From the NCBI GenBank assembly GCA_910583615.1, contig CAJTXP010000004.1:51873-115872 (forward strand): DNA of 64,000 nt, read 5' to 3'. Below, in pieces: positions 52,417 to 61,212 of this stretch. This stretch comes from an uncultured Lachnospiraceae bacterium. Lineage in GTDB: Bacteria; Bacillota; Clostridia; Lachnospirales; Lachnospiraceae. How positions within the stretch are numbered: the stretch's first letter is position 1; each line of letters begins with the position of its first letter. The position numbers were made by a program, and so were the translations under genes. Under the pieces are notes generated by a model. It saw only the letters and a list, made by a program, of their open reading frames with translations, searched no databases and was not told the origin of the DNA.

Positions 52417-53037
52417 TTACTCCTGCCTGACAAAATAGAACGGATCCTCTTCCGTATGGTGCAGAAAATGCATCATATGATAACCGCAGTTCATGGACAC
52501 GTTCTCTTCTTTCAGAATGCGCCGGATCTCATTCCGGTCCGCCAGGACAACTTCCAGCTGTTCATTGGCTTCCAGGCCCTCTGCGGAAACCGTTCCCGAT
52601 GCATAGCCATACACGGTTGCACAGGACTCGTCCGTCATGCCTATGGTGGTAAAGAAAGGCTTGTGATACATCTCATCCACCTGCAGCGGTTCAAAATCAA
52701 GCCCGGTCTCTTCTTTTAATTCCCGAGCTCCCGCCTGAGCGTAAGTCTCGCCTTCATCTACGAGTCCGGCCGGAAGTTCATAGATATAGTCATCTATGGA
52801 CAGGCGGTACTGGCGGACCAGCACCATCCGGTCGCGCTTCTCTCCGTAAATGCTGTAGATAATGACGCCGTCCGGATCATTCTTCCGGGTATTGATCTTA
52901 AGATGCTCTGCATCTTTCCCCCTGGATGCTATATGGTACAGCTTTTTGTTGCCCATTTTGTTCTCATAGTGCAGATTGTACATATTCAGAAAACGATTAT
53001 CCGTTGTCTTTTCAATAGATAATATACGACTTCCCAT
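52417..53037 (-). CDS. nudix hydrolase, ADP-ribose pyrophosphatase-like
   Basis: 206 residues. The complete nudix box starts GLVDEGETYAQAGARELKEE and continues TGL. The N-terminal domain and SIDDYIYELPAG preceding the box match ADP-ribose pyrophosphatases. Follows rsfS by 3 bases. Last gene of the obg-yhbY-nadD-yqeK-rsfS run. Confidence 0.9.
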   Translation of the reverse strand: MGSRILSIEKTTDNRFLNMYNLHYENKMGNKKLYHIASRGKDAEHLKINTRKNDPDGVIIYSIYGEKRDRMVLVRQYRLSIDDYIYELPAGLVDEGETYAQAGARELKEETGLDFEPLQVDEMYHKPFFTTIGMTDESCATVYGYASGTVSAEGLEANEQLEVVLADRNEIRRILKEENVSMNCGYHMMHFLHHTEEDPFYFVRQE

Positions 53038-53040
53038 CCT

Positions 53041-53403
53041 CTATCCCTCTAAATCTACTTTCTCTACCAGACTGCCGTCTCTCCAGATCCGTTCCAGATC
53101 ATAGAACAGACGATTCTCTTCGTCAAATATATGAATAATAATGTCCTGATAGTCCATCAGAATCCAGTTGGCAGTCTGATAGCCTTCCACCTGTTTGGGG
53201 GTATAGCCCGCCTTTCCCAGCTTCTCTTCCACTTCGTCTGCCATTGCCTGCACCTGATTATGGTTGCTGCCGGATGCAATGACAAAGTAGTCTGCAAGGA
53301 CTGACACATCTGAAATGTCCAGAAGCTTCAGGTCCTTCGCCTTTTTTTCTTCCAGTGCGTTGACAACGATCTTTGCCATCTCTTTTGAACTGTTTTCTAC
53401 CAT
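53041..53403 (-). CDS. rsfS: ribosomal silencing factor RsfS
   Basis: 120 residues. LDISDVSVLADYFVIASGSN, VEGYQTANWILMDYQDIIIH, FYDLERIW. Binds uL14 and blocks subunit joining in starvation. GGAGGGTATCT precedes ATG 53403. Confidence 0.95.
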   Translation of the reverse strand: MVENSSKEMAKIVVNALEEKKAKDLKLLDISDVSVLADYFVIASGSNHNQVQAMADEVEEKLGKAGYTPKQVEGYQTANWILMDYQDIIIHIFDEENRLFYDLERIWRDGSLVEKVDLEG

Positions 53404-53456
53404 AGATACCCTCCTGTCATAAGTTATGGGAACATTTATACAAACGGCAGTCTGCC

Positions 53457-54059
53457 TCAACTGCACTTTGCTCCATCCCGGTCACGGCTTTCGGTTCTAT
53501 AATAATCATACGTCTTTTTTGTCATTGCGTCAACATGTTCTGAAGAATCTCCCAGATATCCAAGCGTATCTTCCAGAATCCTGAGCAGGGCTTTATCCAG
53601 ATCAATGAATGCAAGCTGCCTGATCTTGGCCAGATTCGGCGCTTTGTCCCGTTTGGGTTCAATATAATCCGATACATAGACGATTTTATCCAGCAGCGTC
53701 ATATCCGGACGCCCGGTCGTATGCCAGCGGATCGCATCCAGAATCTCCGGATCTTCAATATCATATTTCTTTTTGGCCAGAAATGCACCAAGCTTGGCGT
53801 GAAGCATAAAAGGATTTTTTCGCTCCAAGTTGCTGATTTCCAGCTGATGTTTCTCCGCCATTTTCAATTTCTTCGCATTGGGCATACATTTGGCACAGTC
53901 ATGCAAAAGCCCTGCCAGCATGGCCTTCTCCAGATCGTAACTGTAACGCATGGCAAGCGCACTGCAGGTATACATGACCCCCAGCGTGTGCTCAAATCTG
54001 CTGTCATCCATTTCCTTTTTTAAATCTTTCTTCAAATCCTTAATGCAGATTGCATCCAT
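53457..54059 (-). CDS. yqeK: YqeK HD-domain symmetrical Ap4A hydrolase
   Basis: 200 residues. HD motif GLLHDCAKCMP, HAKLGAFLAKKKYDIED, IRWHTTGRPDMTLLDKIVYV. Cleaves Ap4A to ADP. Two bases after nadD. The C-terminal end is slightly extended (YYRTESRDRDGAKCS). Confidence 0.93.
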   Translation of the reverse strand: MDAICIKDLKKDLKKEMDDSRFEHTLGVMYTCSALAMRYSYDLEKAMLAGLLHDCAKCMPNAKKLKMAEKHQLEISNLERKNPFMLHAKLGAFLAKKKYDIEDPEILDAIRWHTTGRPDMTLLDKIVYVSDYIEPKRDKAPNLAKIRQLAFIDLDKALLRILEDTLGYLGDSSEHVDAMTKKTYDYYRTESRDRDGAKCS

Positions 54060-54061
54060 TC

Positions 54062-54748
54062 TTATCCCACCTCATTCAAGTTTCGCTTCTTTTCTTCCAT
54101 ACTTTGGCACAGGGCAGCTGTCCTGTCTGTTCCTGAGCCATACAGTCCCTTCTGACGGATGTACATTTCCACTGCCGCAGGCAGCAGATGAGAAACCGCT
54201 GTTCCTTCTGCCAGACGTTCCCGGATATCTGCAGAAGCAATATCCATATTGGGCGTGTCCAGTATATGGATCTTTGCTCCATACCGCTCATTCAGTTCCC
54301 GGATCCGATCCTGAATCTGTCCTCTGGCATGGTGGTCTCTGACCGCCGCCAGCAGGATGCATTCCCTGCTGATCATGCCCGGTTCCTTCCACCTGTCAAA
54401 CTCAAAAAGAGAATCCGCTCCCATAATAAAATAAAATACAGTATCCGGATACCGCCTGTTTAAACGCTGAAGAGTTTCATACGTATAATGGTACGACGAA
54501 GAGGAACGTTCCAGATCGCAGAGCTTCAGATAGGGAACATCCCGAATGGCAAGACGGAGCATCTCCATTCTGCATTCCACATCCGCCTGTCTGGTATCCC
54601 GTTTGTGAGGCGGGTTTCCATTGGGAAGCATCCAGATCTCATCCAGCGCATACTGTTCATAAGCCTGTTCTGCCAGTACCAGATGTGCATTGTGAACCGG
54701 ATCAAAAGTTCCGCCCATGATGCCGATATGCCGCTTTGTGTCACCCAT
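54062..54748 (-). CDS. nadD: nicotinate-nucleotide adenylyltransferase
   Basis: 228 residues. GIMGGTFDPVHNAHLVLAEQ, LPNGNPPHK, FIMGADSLFEFDRW, MDIASADIRERLAEG. NAD synthesis. AAGGGCTGCATGT precedes the ATG. The C-terminus carries about 20 residues beyond the usual end. Confidence 0.95.
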   Translation of the reverse strand: MGDTKRHIGIMGGTFDPVHNAHLVLAEQAYEQYALDEIWMLPNGNPPHKRDTRQADVECRMEMLRLAIRDVPYLKLCDLERSSSSYHYTYETLQRLNRRYPDTVFYFIMGADSLFEFDRWKEPGMISRECILLAAVRDHHARGQIQDRIRELNERYGAKIHILDTPNMDIASADIRERLAEGTAVSHLLPAAVEMYIRQKGLYGSGTDRTAALCQSMEEKKRNLNEVG

Positions 54749-54759
54749 ACATGCAGCCC

Positions 54760-55053
54760 TTATCCGGGCAGAACGATCTTTTTCTTCTCATCCTTGCCTT
54801 CCTTATACAATACAATCTTTTTACCGATGACCTGCACTACCTGAGACCGGGTACGTTCTGATACGATCGCCGCCAGCTCCTTCGGGTCATCCATACAGTT
54901 CTGAAGGACGCTTATCTTAATCAGCTCTCTGGCCTCCAGAGCTTCCTGAACTGCTGCTGTAATCTCCGGCGTCAGGCTGTTCTTCCCGATCTGAAAGATC
55001 GGGTCCATGTTCATGGCAAGTCCTTTTAAATATGCTCTCTGTTTACTTGTCAT
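54760..55053 (-). CDS. yhbY: YhbY-family RNA-binding (CRM) protein
   Basis: 97 residues. MTSKQRAYLKGLAMNMDPIF, the GxxG loop in QIGKNSLTPEI, ELIKISVLQNC. Ribosome-assembly-associated RNA binding. GGGGAAAGAAT precedes ATG 55053; the longer open frame upstream is out of frame with obgE and non-coding. Confidence 0.94.
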   Translation of the reverse strand: MTSKQRAYLKGLAMNMDPIFQIGKNSLTPEITAAVQEALEARELIKISVLQNCMDDPKELAAIVSERTRSQVVQVIGKKIVLYKEGKDEKKKIVLPG

Positions 55054-55063
55054 ATTCTTTCCC

Positions 55064-56353
55064 CTATTTATAATAATCAAATACGAATCCATACATTTTA
55101 ACAGTATTTCCCTCCTGGATCCCTGCTTTTTCCAGTTCCTCCAGAATACCGGTATCCTTAAGAAACCGCTGGAAGAAAGCAAAACCCTTCTCCGAATCCA
55201 GATTGGTGTAGCCCAGCATTTTCTCAATACGCGGGCCTTCCACAATATAAGTGTCCGGTTCTTCCACTGACCGTTCCACCGTATACGGCAGATTTTCCTG
55301 AACGAACACGTCCTCCGGGAAAAACTCCTGTTCAAACACGACAGGACTGTCGTCTGTCGTATTCAGGAGATTCTGCACTTCGTACATCAGTTCTTTCACT
55401 CCCTGACCGCTGACTGCCGATATGGGACAAACTTTGATTCCTTTTGGCTCAAACTCTTTACGGATCCTCTCCACCGGACTGTTTTCTTCATCCCAGATGG
55501 CGTCGATCTTGTTGGCGGCGATAATCTGCGGCCTTGCTGCAATTTCGGGATTATAAGCTTCCAGTTCTCTGTTAATGGCATGAATATCCGCAACAGGATC
55601 CCGGCCTTCTACCGATGCGGCGTCCACCATATGGATCATCACTCTGGTCCGTTCAATATGGCGCAGAAAGTCAAGTCCCAGTCCCACTCCTCTGGAAGCG
55701 CCTTCTACCAGACCCGGAATATCCGCAATGACAAATCCGGCTCCATCCAGATCTACCACTCCCAGGTTCGGACTGAGCGTGGTAAAATGATAGTTGGCAA
55801 TCTTAGGCTGTGCATTGGTTACTCTGGACAGCAGCGTGGATTTTCCCACATTCGGAAATCCGACCAGTCCCACATCGGCAATTACTTTTAACTCCAGCAT
55901 GACTTCCAGCTCCTGCGCCGGCTGTCCCGGTTTGGCATATTTGGGAACCTGCATGGTTGATGTGGCAAAATGCTGGTTGCCGATCCCTCCTTTTCCGCCC
56001 TTTAAGACGACCTGCCTGCGGTTTCCCGCCGACATGTCTGCAATGACCTTCCCGCTCTGTGCGTCCTTGATCACCGTTCCCTCCGGCACCTTCAGTATTA
56101 CATCCTGGCCGCTTTTTCCATGGCAGTTTCTCTTTCCGCCTTCCTGACCATCCTGTGCCGTATATTTTCGACGGTGCCGGTAGTCTGTCAGAGTATTCAG
56201 TCCCTCATCCACTTCAAAAATCACATCTCCGCCGTTTCCGCCGTCTCCGCCGTCCGGGCCGCCATTCGGCACATACAGTTCCCTGCGGAAACTCACATGC
56301 CCGTCTCCTCCTTTACCGGAACGGATCCATATTTTAGCTCTGTCTGCAAACAT
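55064..56353 (-). CDS. obgE: Obg GTPase
   Basis: 429 residues. Gly-rich OBG fold (VPNGGPDGGDGGNGGDVIFE), G1 GFPNVGKSTL, G3 DIPGLVEGAS, G4 ANKID, and the OCT domain (C-terminal ~70). Essential in ribosome assembly and sporulation onset. Confidence 0.96.
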   Translation of the reverse strand: MFADRAKIWIRSGKGGDGHVSFRRELYVPNGGPDGGDGGNGGDVIFEVDEGLNTLTDYRHRRKYTAQDGQEGGKRNCHGKSGQDVILKVPEGTVIKDAQSGKVIADMSAGNRRQVVLKGGKGGIGNQHFATSTMQVPKYAKPGQPAQELEVMLELKVIADVGLVGFPNVGKSTLLSRVTNAQPKIANYHFTTLSPNLGVVDLDGAGFVIADIPGLVEGASRGVGLGLDFLRHIERTRVMIHMVDAASVEGRDPVADIHAINRELEAYNPEIAARPQIIAANKIDAIWDEENSPVERIRKEFEPKGIKVCPISAVSGQGVKELMYEVQNLLNTTDDSPVVFEQEFFPEDVFVQENLPYTVERSVEEPDTYIVEGPRIEKMLGYTNLDSEKGFAFFQRFLKDTGILEELEKAGIQEGNTVKMYGFVFDYYK

Positions 56354-56441
56354 TGTATTATTCTCCTGTCAACATCCGGCATCTGCCGATGTCTAAGATC
56401 CGGGCAGATGCTCTTTTCCATTCAGTGGCATTTATACGGTT

Positions 56442-56478
56442 ATAAAAGAAGGCTTCAAATCGATCCGACTTGAAGCCC
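56442..56478 (-). terminator. terminator of the rplU-rpmA operon
   Basis: GGCTTCAA (56451-56458) pairs with TTGAAGCC (56470-56477); on the minus strand the stem is followed by TTCTTTTAT. It lies 50 bases past the rpmA stop and separates it from obgE. Confidence 0.7.
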
Positions 56479-56527
56479 ACGTTCATGCATGATTCATACT
56501 GACAGAAACGCCGCAGGGCATTTCCTG

Positions 56528-56815
56528 TTATTTTGCCTCTGCTGGAAATACAGAAACCTGCTTTTTGTCCCTGCCTTTTCTCTCAAAACGAACAACACCG
56601 TCTACCAGAGCAAACAGTGTATCATCGCCGCCGCGTCCTACATTCACGCCTGGATGAATTCTGGTACCACGCTGTCTGTAAAGGATGTTGCCGGCTTTTA
56701 CAAACTGACCGTCCGCTCTCTTGGCTCCAAGTCTCTTTGCCTCGGAATCTCTGCCGTTCTTGGTGGAACCGACACCTTTTTTATGCGCAAACATTTGAAG
56801 GTTCATATTTAACAT
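56528..56815 (-). CDS. rpmA: ribosomal protein bL27 with N-terminal extension
   Basis: 95 residues. Begins MLNMNLQMFAHKKGVGST, the Firmicute extension cut by the Prp protease after F9. TAAGGAGGTGTAGACCC precedes the ATG. The prp (ysxB) gene, normally between rplU and rpmA, is missing: only 53 bases separate them. Confidence 0.95.
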   Translation of the reverse strand: MLNMNLQMFAHKKGVGSTKNGRDSEAKRLGAKRADGQFVKAGNILYRQRGTRIHPGVNVGRGGDDTLFALVDGVVRFERKGRDKKQVSVFPAEAK

Positions 56816-56868
56816 GGGTCTACACCTCCTTAAATTATCATGTATCAATACGTTAACAGTTGACCGGA

Positions 56869-57177
56869 TTACTTGTTGATCTTTTCGATCTTAACAGCGG
56901 TGTACTGCTGTCTGTGGCCGTTTTTCTTGTGATAACCGGTTTTTCTCTTGTACTTGTAAACGATGACTTTCTTCGCTTTTCCATCACCGATCACAGATGC
57001 TTCTACGGTAGCGCCCTCCACTACCGGAGTACCTACGGTAAGAGCGTCGTCGCATACTGCGAGAACCTGATCAAATACATAACTGGAACCGGCTTCTGCG
57101 CCCAGCTTCTCAACTTTGATTACATCGCCCTCGGATACTTTATACTGTTTACCACCTGTTGCAATAATCGCGTACAT
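56869..57177 (-). CDS. rplU: ribosomal protein bL21
   Basis: 102 residues. MYAIIATGGKQYKVSEGDVI, KVIVYKYKRKTGYHKKNGHR. First gene of the operon, TAGGAGGTGCCAT ahead. Confidence 0.97.
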   Translation of the reverse strand: MYAIIATGGKQYKVSEGDVIKVEKLGAEAGSSYVFDQVLAVCDDALTVGTPVVEGATVEASVIGDGKAKKVIVYKYKRKTGYHKKNGHRQQYTAVKIEKINK

Positions 57178-57258
57178 ATGGCACCTCCTAAAACATTACT
57201 CGCTGACTTTGGTGCTGCAGATATACAGACTTATAACCCCGTCATGCGGCATCTGTTA
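57178..57258 (-). ncRNA. probable L21 leader RNA
   Basis: About 80 bases of transcript precede rplU, including GCATGACGGGGTTATAAGTC and TCTGCAGCACCAAAG, which resemble the Firmicute L21 leader. Autoregulation by bL21 is the expected role. Assignment is from memory of the family. Confidence 0.5.
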
Positions 57259-57259
57259 T

Positions 57260-57288
57260 ATCTTACACGCTTTCAGATGGCATGTCAA
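57260..57288 (-). promoter_or_regulatory. rplU-rpmA promoter
   Basis: TTGACA (57288-57283), 17 bases, TAAGAT (57265-57260) on the minus strand. Confidence 0.75.
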
Positions 57289-57316
57289 GCATAAAATTCC
57301 TGATCATTACCGATCA

Positions 57317-57886
57317 TTACCGAATTATTTCTCCTGCCAGCAGGTATAAATGATCCAGCTGATTTCTCAACCATTCTTTTTGATTTTCAACCGGAATCCT
57401 GTCTGCTTCATAATAGACGACTTCCTTTATCACCGCATCGCCGTCAAATACCCGGATCGCCTGGAAAACTCCGTCCGCAATCACAATCCAGTTTTCGTCC
57501 AGTATGTATCGATCGGGAAGGTTCTGCATGATGCTTCTTATCAGTTCAGAAAACCCGTCTGTCAAATGTCTGATTCCAATCACGATTCTACCGTCAAATC
57601 CAGGTCGTTTATCAGCCCTTCTGCTGGTTGCAAAGGAATACATCCTGACAGGCTCAATATATTGACATGAATAAATCTGAGGCTTTGCATAAACCATTTC
57701 CAGCCTGCCGTTTCGTTCATAAATCATTGCGTAATACGCCTGAAAGTTATGCGAAGGAAGCGCATAAATATCACATATGACCGGCTCTGACGGATACAGT
57801 TTTATATTTTTAATTTCATCCCGGGCAATTCTGATGTCCTCCATATACTCTGCATATCGTTCTTTATGCCAGCTTCCAGCACTCAC
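57317..57886 (-). CDS. cytoplasmic protein of unknown function
   Basis: 189 residues, no signal or membrane helix. GTG start 57886 has AGGAGGAATTCAG directly ahead. Segments include NFQAYYAMIYERNGRLEMVY and GRIVIGIRHLTDGFSELIRS. No family recognised; may belong to the same accessory class as the immunity-like genes at 59.9-62.2 kb. Confidence 0.65.
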   Translation of the reverse strand: MSAGSWHKERYAEYMEDIRIARDEIKNIKLYPSEPVICDIYALPSHNFQAYYAMIYERNGRLEMVYAKPQIYSCQYIEPVRMYSFATSRRADKRPGFDGRIVIGIRHLTDGFSELIRSIMQNLPDRYILDENWIVIADGVFQAIRVFDGDAVIKEVVYYEADRIPVENQKEWLRNQLDHLYLLAGEIIR

Positions 57887-57946
57887 CTGAATTCCTCCTT
57901 CCTGTTTTGCCAGGCTCTTTCAAAACAATTACCGTCTTCCGGTTCA

Positions 57947-58348
57947 TCAAACCGGAAACCTCATCCAGTGAAAACAGTCAATCAAAAAAGCTGCCATCTG
58001 TCTGCCCCATTTATAAATAACACTGTTGTCTGCAATATCCGGCGCAGCGAAACAGATTCCAAGCACCATGCTGATGCCAAGCAGGGCGCCGATGCAGCCC
58101 GGATAAAGTTCCAACACAGGTTCCATTCTTTTTTTACACCCAATGATGCGTATAAGAAACAGGACAACTGTACTCACTGGAATAAAAAATATCAAAATAC
58201 CGGTTCCGATCTCCCCTGTTTTAGTATATTCCAGCGATACGCCTCCAAAACCGCCCCAGCCATGCCACAGTGCCTCAACAACAATGCCTGTTTCCAAAAA
58301 AGCCAAAAAGGAAAATAACAGAAAAGCGGTTACGAAATGTTTTTTCAT
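57947..58348 (-). CDS. small membrane protein, unknown
   Basis: 133 residues, about four hydrophobic segments (FVTAFLLFSFLAFLETGIVV, IGTGILIFFIPVSTVVLFLI, CIGALLGISMVLGICF). ATG 58348 sits 14 bases after GGGAGG, rather far. No family recognised. Confidence 0.55.
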   Translation of the reverse strand: MKKHFVTAFLLFSFLAFLETGIVVEALWHGWGGFGGVSLEYTKTGEIGTGILIFFIPVSTVVLFLIRIIGCKKRMEPVLELYPGCIGALLGISMVLGICFAAPDIADNSVIYKWGRQMAAFLIDCFHWMRFPV

Positions 58349-58379
58349 AAGCGTTAAACAATACCTCCCTCTCAATGAC

Positions 58380-58862
58380 TCACTCAGAAAACGATTTTGT
58401 AATATCGATGTATTGATTTCCCATCTTTTTGAACAGTCTTTGATTCGTACTGCTCTTTTCAAGTCCTCCCAGTGCTTTCCTGTAACTGCCTGTCTTTACA
58501 TATTCAAAACATTTCATCCAGGATTTGATTTCTATATCCCTTCCGGAATAAAGACAGCAGGAGAATCCTTTATCATGAGCTTTTTCAACATATCCAATCA
58601 TTTCGTTCCGGCTTTCAGCTGAAAGATCTCCTTCTCCCAGAAAGCATACGCAGGTAGCCAAATGAGAATACAAATCCAGAATATCCTCATAATATGTTCT
58701 CAATAATTCTCCTTCCGATGGAGACTGTAAAAGCGGATAGTAACAATCCGGGCATTTATTCGGACATCCTGAAATATAAATACATAAACAGGATTCCCCG
58801 GGCACTTCCGCATGACTGATGCCAAATTCTGTATACCGAAGTTTTTTTGCCAGATATTCCAT
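58380..58862 (-). CDS. stand-alone NrdG-like radical SAM protein
   Basis: 160 residues. Iron-sulfur motif CPNKCPDC (CxxxCxxC) in YISGCPNKCPDCYYPLL, and CFLGEGDLSAESRN. This is the size and fold of anaerobic ribonucleotide reductase activases, but no nrdD is beside it and the GGEP-type motif is altered, so it may activate another enzyme or be a 4Fe-4S side protein. Confidence 0.75.
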   Translation of the reverse strand: MEYLAKKLRYTEFGISHAEVPGESCLCIYISGCPNKCPDCYYPLLQSPSEGELLRTYYEDILDLYSHLATCVCFLGEGDLSAESRNEMIGYVEKAHDKGFSCCLYSGRDIEIKSWMKCFEYVKTGSYRKALGGLEKSSTNQRLFKKMGNQYIDITKSFSE

Positions 58863-58953
58863 ACCATTCCCGCTTTTCAGATGTGTTTCAAAAATTCCAG
58901 ATTTTATGCTACTGTATTCGAATTAATCTGATCGATCACCTTACGAATTGTAT

Positions 58954-59115
58954 TTCTGAAAGAATCTGATCCAGCCCTCCCAGAATCATTGCTTCATGTT
59001 CCGCCTTCAGTTCTCCTGGAAAAAGCTTATCTCCTTTTGGAATCAAACTCAAGTTATACTCCAACGACTTGAACCAATAAAATTATTGACCGCTCTGTCT
59101 TCCAGTACATTAAAT
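58954..59115. repeat. 162-bp direct repeat, copy A
   Basis: Matches 62256-62417 with about three differences. Read on the minus strand both copies encode the same fragment (SLEYNLSLIPKGDKLFPGEL ...), the wreck of one gene. The span 58863-59164 holds nothing else I can assign. Confidence 0.9.
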
Positions 59116-59164
59116 TTCTGAATATGTAGTCTACATGAATAATTTAGGTTTATCCTGTATCATT

Positions 59165-59635
59165 TTATAGTGTCAGGAAACTCAAAACCGTTTCCTCTTC
59201 GTTCAGATGATGCACTTCCGGATTATAAGGCGCAGCCACCGTATTCCACAATTTCTTCGCGCCATCGTTTTTCTCATTATATTTAATCTCCCATTTGCCT
59301 GGATGCTTTATCAGAATCATTTTCGCCGCATCAAACGCAAAGTGCTTCCTTCGGAATGACGGGAATATCGTAAACTCCGCCATTGCATAATCCGGTTCCT
59401 GATTGATATTTGAATAAGGGCAGAGCATCGCAAAACCCATCAAAACATCATCATTGTATATGAAATACGCTACCCGCTTTGGATCCGAGAAGTAATCATC
59501 AAAATGTCCATAATGATAATTCCCGTTTTCATCCATCGGATCATCATAAAAGCCTGTCATCTCATACAGATATTTCTGATTGATGTTCCAGAGTAAATCT
59601 CTGTCCTTTACTTGAACAGTTTGTAACCTTAGCAT
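59165..59635 (-). CDS. GNAT-family N-acetyltransferase
   Basis: 156 residues. The GNAT core is VAYFIYNDDVLMGFAMLCPY followed by EFTIFPSFRRKHFAFDAAKM (acetyl-CoA loop, degenerate). GTGGAGG lies ahead of the ATG. AT-rich. Could be immunity-linked or a resistance enzyme; substrate unknown. Confidence 0.75.
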   Translation of the reverse strand: MLRLQTVQVKDRDLLWNINQKYLYEMTGFYDDPMDENGNYHYGHFDDYFSDPKRVAYFIYNDDVLMGFAMLCPYSNINQEPDYAMAEFTIFPSFRRKHFAFDAAKMILIKHPGKWEIKYNEKNDGAKKLWNTVAAPYNPEVHHLNEEETVLSFLTL

Positions 59636-59750
59636 GTATAAACCTCCACAAGTTCTGAGTTATTTCACTACGGTCCAGATATCGACATCTACCAGATCTA
59701 CCGTTTACACTTGATCCTGATATGGCATGTCCAGTTTTGAATCGCAACTT

Positions 59751-59933
59751 TTAGATCATATGATCCACTTCTAAAACTTTCATATATTCATTCACTTTTT
59801 TAATTAAATCTTTAAGCACAATTTGTGTAGGTCTACCTGAATTGTAATACAATCTCTCTATTTTGCAAATCACTGTTGGATTACTCTGTATTCTTATTTC
59901 AAGTGGAGCATTTAGATCATTACCGTAATTTAA
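59751..59933 (-). pseudogene. 3' fragment of an unidentified gene
   Basis: An open frame of 61 codons without a start (NDLNAPLEIRIQSNPTVICK, VLKDLIKKVNEYMKVLEVDH) ends at 59751. It looks like real coding sequence but begins only after a stop near 59936. The rest of the gap 59636-59750 shows only unassignable debris. Confidence 0.4.
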
Positions 59934-59937
59934 TCAA

Positions 59938-60357
59938 TCACATAGCATGGTAACCCCCGTCTGTACAAAAATCAGGATTGGCATCTAAATATTCAATTAA
60001 CAAGTCATAATCTAAAACAGCCTGTTCTAATAAACTCAAATATTGAATATCTTCTTTCAGATGCTCTTCCCCTTTAAAGTCTTTTCCTCGTTCGATTTCT
60101 TCCCATTTTAATGGTGATATCATATAGTTTACTTTAGACCTGGGGCATTGAAATACTCCCCATTCTAAATTTCCTTTAAATTTTCCCAGGACTTCATCCA
60201 TTTTTTTATAATCTTCCAATTCCTGTCCTGTTTTTTTCAAATGAAATATCAATCTGGGAATCTTATCAAAATATACATATCTTCTCATTTGCCCTACTGA
60301 AAAATTCTTCATTATAATATCTGCCAACTCAGTAGAATACTTCCTGTTTCCATTCAT
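59938..60357 (-). CDS. hypothetical protein (immunity-like context)
   Basis: 139 residues from ATG 60357 (about GGAGA upstream). Lys/Tyr-rich, no membrane helix: FSVGQMRRYVYFDKIPRLIF, KMDEVLGKFKGNLEWGVFQC. It is 20 bases after the Imm32-like gene. No family recognised. Confidence 0.6.
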   Translation of the reverse strand: MNGNRKYSTELADIIMKNFSVGQMRRYVYFDKIPRLIFHLKKTGQELEDYKKMDEVLGKFKGNLEWGVFQCPRSKVNYMISPLKWEEIERGKDFKGEEHLKEDIQYLSLLEQAVLDYDLLIEYLDANPDFCTDGGYHAM

Positions 60358-60377
60358 GCTTCTCCTTTCCAATTATG

Positions 60378-61079
60378 TCACTCCCTAAATTCTCCAAAAT
60401 TTGGAGCGTAATCATAGACACATCCTAATTCTTTACACTTTATTACTGCTTTTGGACTCTCTTTTGAAAATATAATTCCCATATTATATTGGATAGTATC
60501 CTGATTTAAATTTGCCAGTAAATATTCGCAATCAGCGGAAAAATTATTAGCCAAAATCATTAACATAACAGCTAAATTTTTAATTGTTTCATAACCGATT
60601 TTCAAAACAATCTGGACACATTTTTTACTAACATCTTCCCCATTTTTATTTACAATCTTAATATCTACAATATTTTGTAATCCCAGCTCATATTCTTCAA
60701 TGGCTTCTTCACATGCAGGTTCTTTAATTTCAATCAGCTTATTAACTTTATTTCTTATACTTATTTGTTTACATATTTTTATATCATCCAATATTTGTCT
60801 TTCGCCTACCTGCACTATGAGAGACGGGCTTCCAGCTGTTAAAAAAAAGCCTAATGCCTGGTTTCCTGGAATTATCCTTCCTAATGGGTCAATATGAACA
60901 TGAGTTTGATCTGTTTTGTCAATATCTTCATATAACCAACATAAATTTGTGGCAAAACCAATCAATGCTGCTTTACTAAATGTGAATTCCACCTTACAAT
61001 CTTTATCAAGGCTTACACCTGATAGAGCCAGTTCTGATATTTCTTCAATTTGAACGTGTTTATTTAACTCAAGAACCAT
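60378..61079 (-). CDS. Imm32-like immunity protein candidate
   Basis: 233 residues. The N-terminal ~115 (LIGFATNLCWLYEDIDKTDQ, THVHIDPLGRIIPGNQALGF, SPSLIVQVG) resembles Imm32 immunity proteins, with the HxHxD turn; the rest (~115-233) is unassigned. GCAGGAGATAGAT precedes the ATG. AT-rich and clustered with other orphans, as in polymorphic-toxin immunity arrays; no toxin is visible here. Confidence 0.5.
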   Translation of the reverse strand: MVLELNKHVQIEEISELALSGVSLDKDCKVEFTFSKAALIGFATNLCWLYEDIDKTDQTHVHIDPLGRIIPGNQALGFFLTAGSPSLIVQVGERQILDDIKICKQISIRNKVNKLIEIKEPACEEAIEEYELGLQNIVDIKIVNKNGEDVSKKCVQIVLKIGYETIKNLAVMLMILANNFSADCEYLLANLNQDTIQYNMGIIFSKESPKAVIKCKELGCVYDYAPNFGEFRE

Positions 61080-61212
61080 ATCTATCTCCTGCTTTCCAGC
61101 TTCGGTTGTAGTTGGCGGATATTTTGGAATGCTTCGTAAAACTTCCTCTTATAAGGACAACTGTTTCTTAATATGATTTACCAACATCCTGCACCGCTGA
61201 AAACAGCCAATA

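Noticed and set aside
57302..57321. Tandem GATCATTACC x2
   Set aside because: Only two units; too short to be a repeat array or CRISPR.
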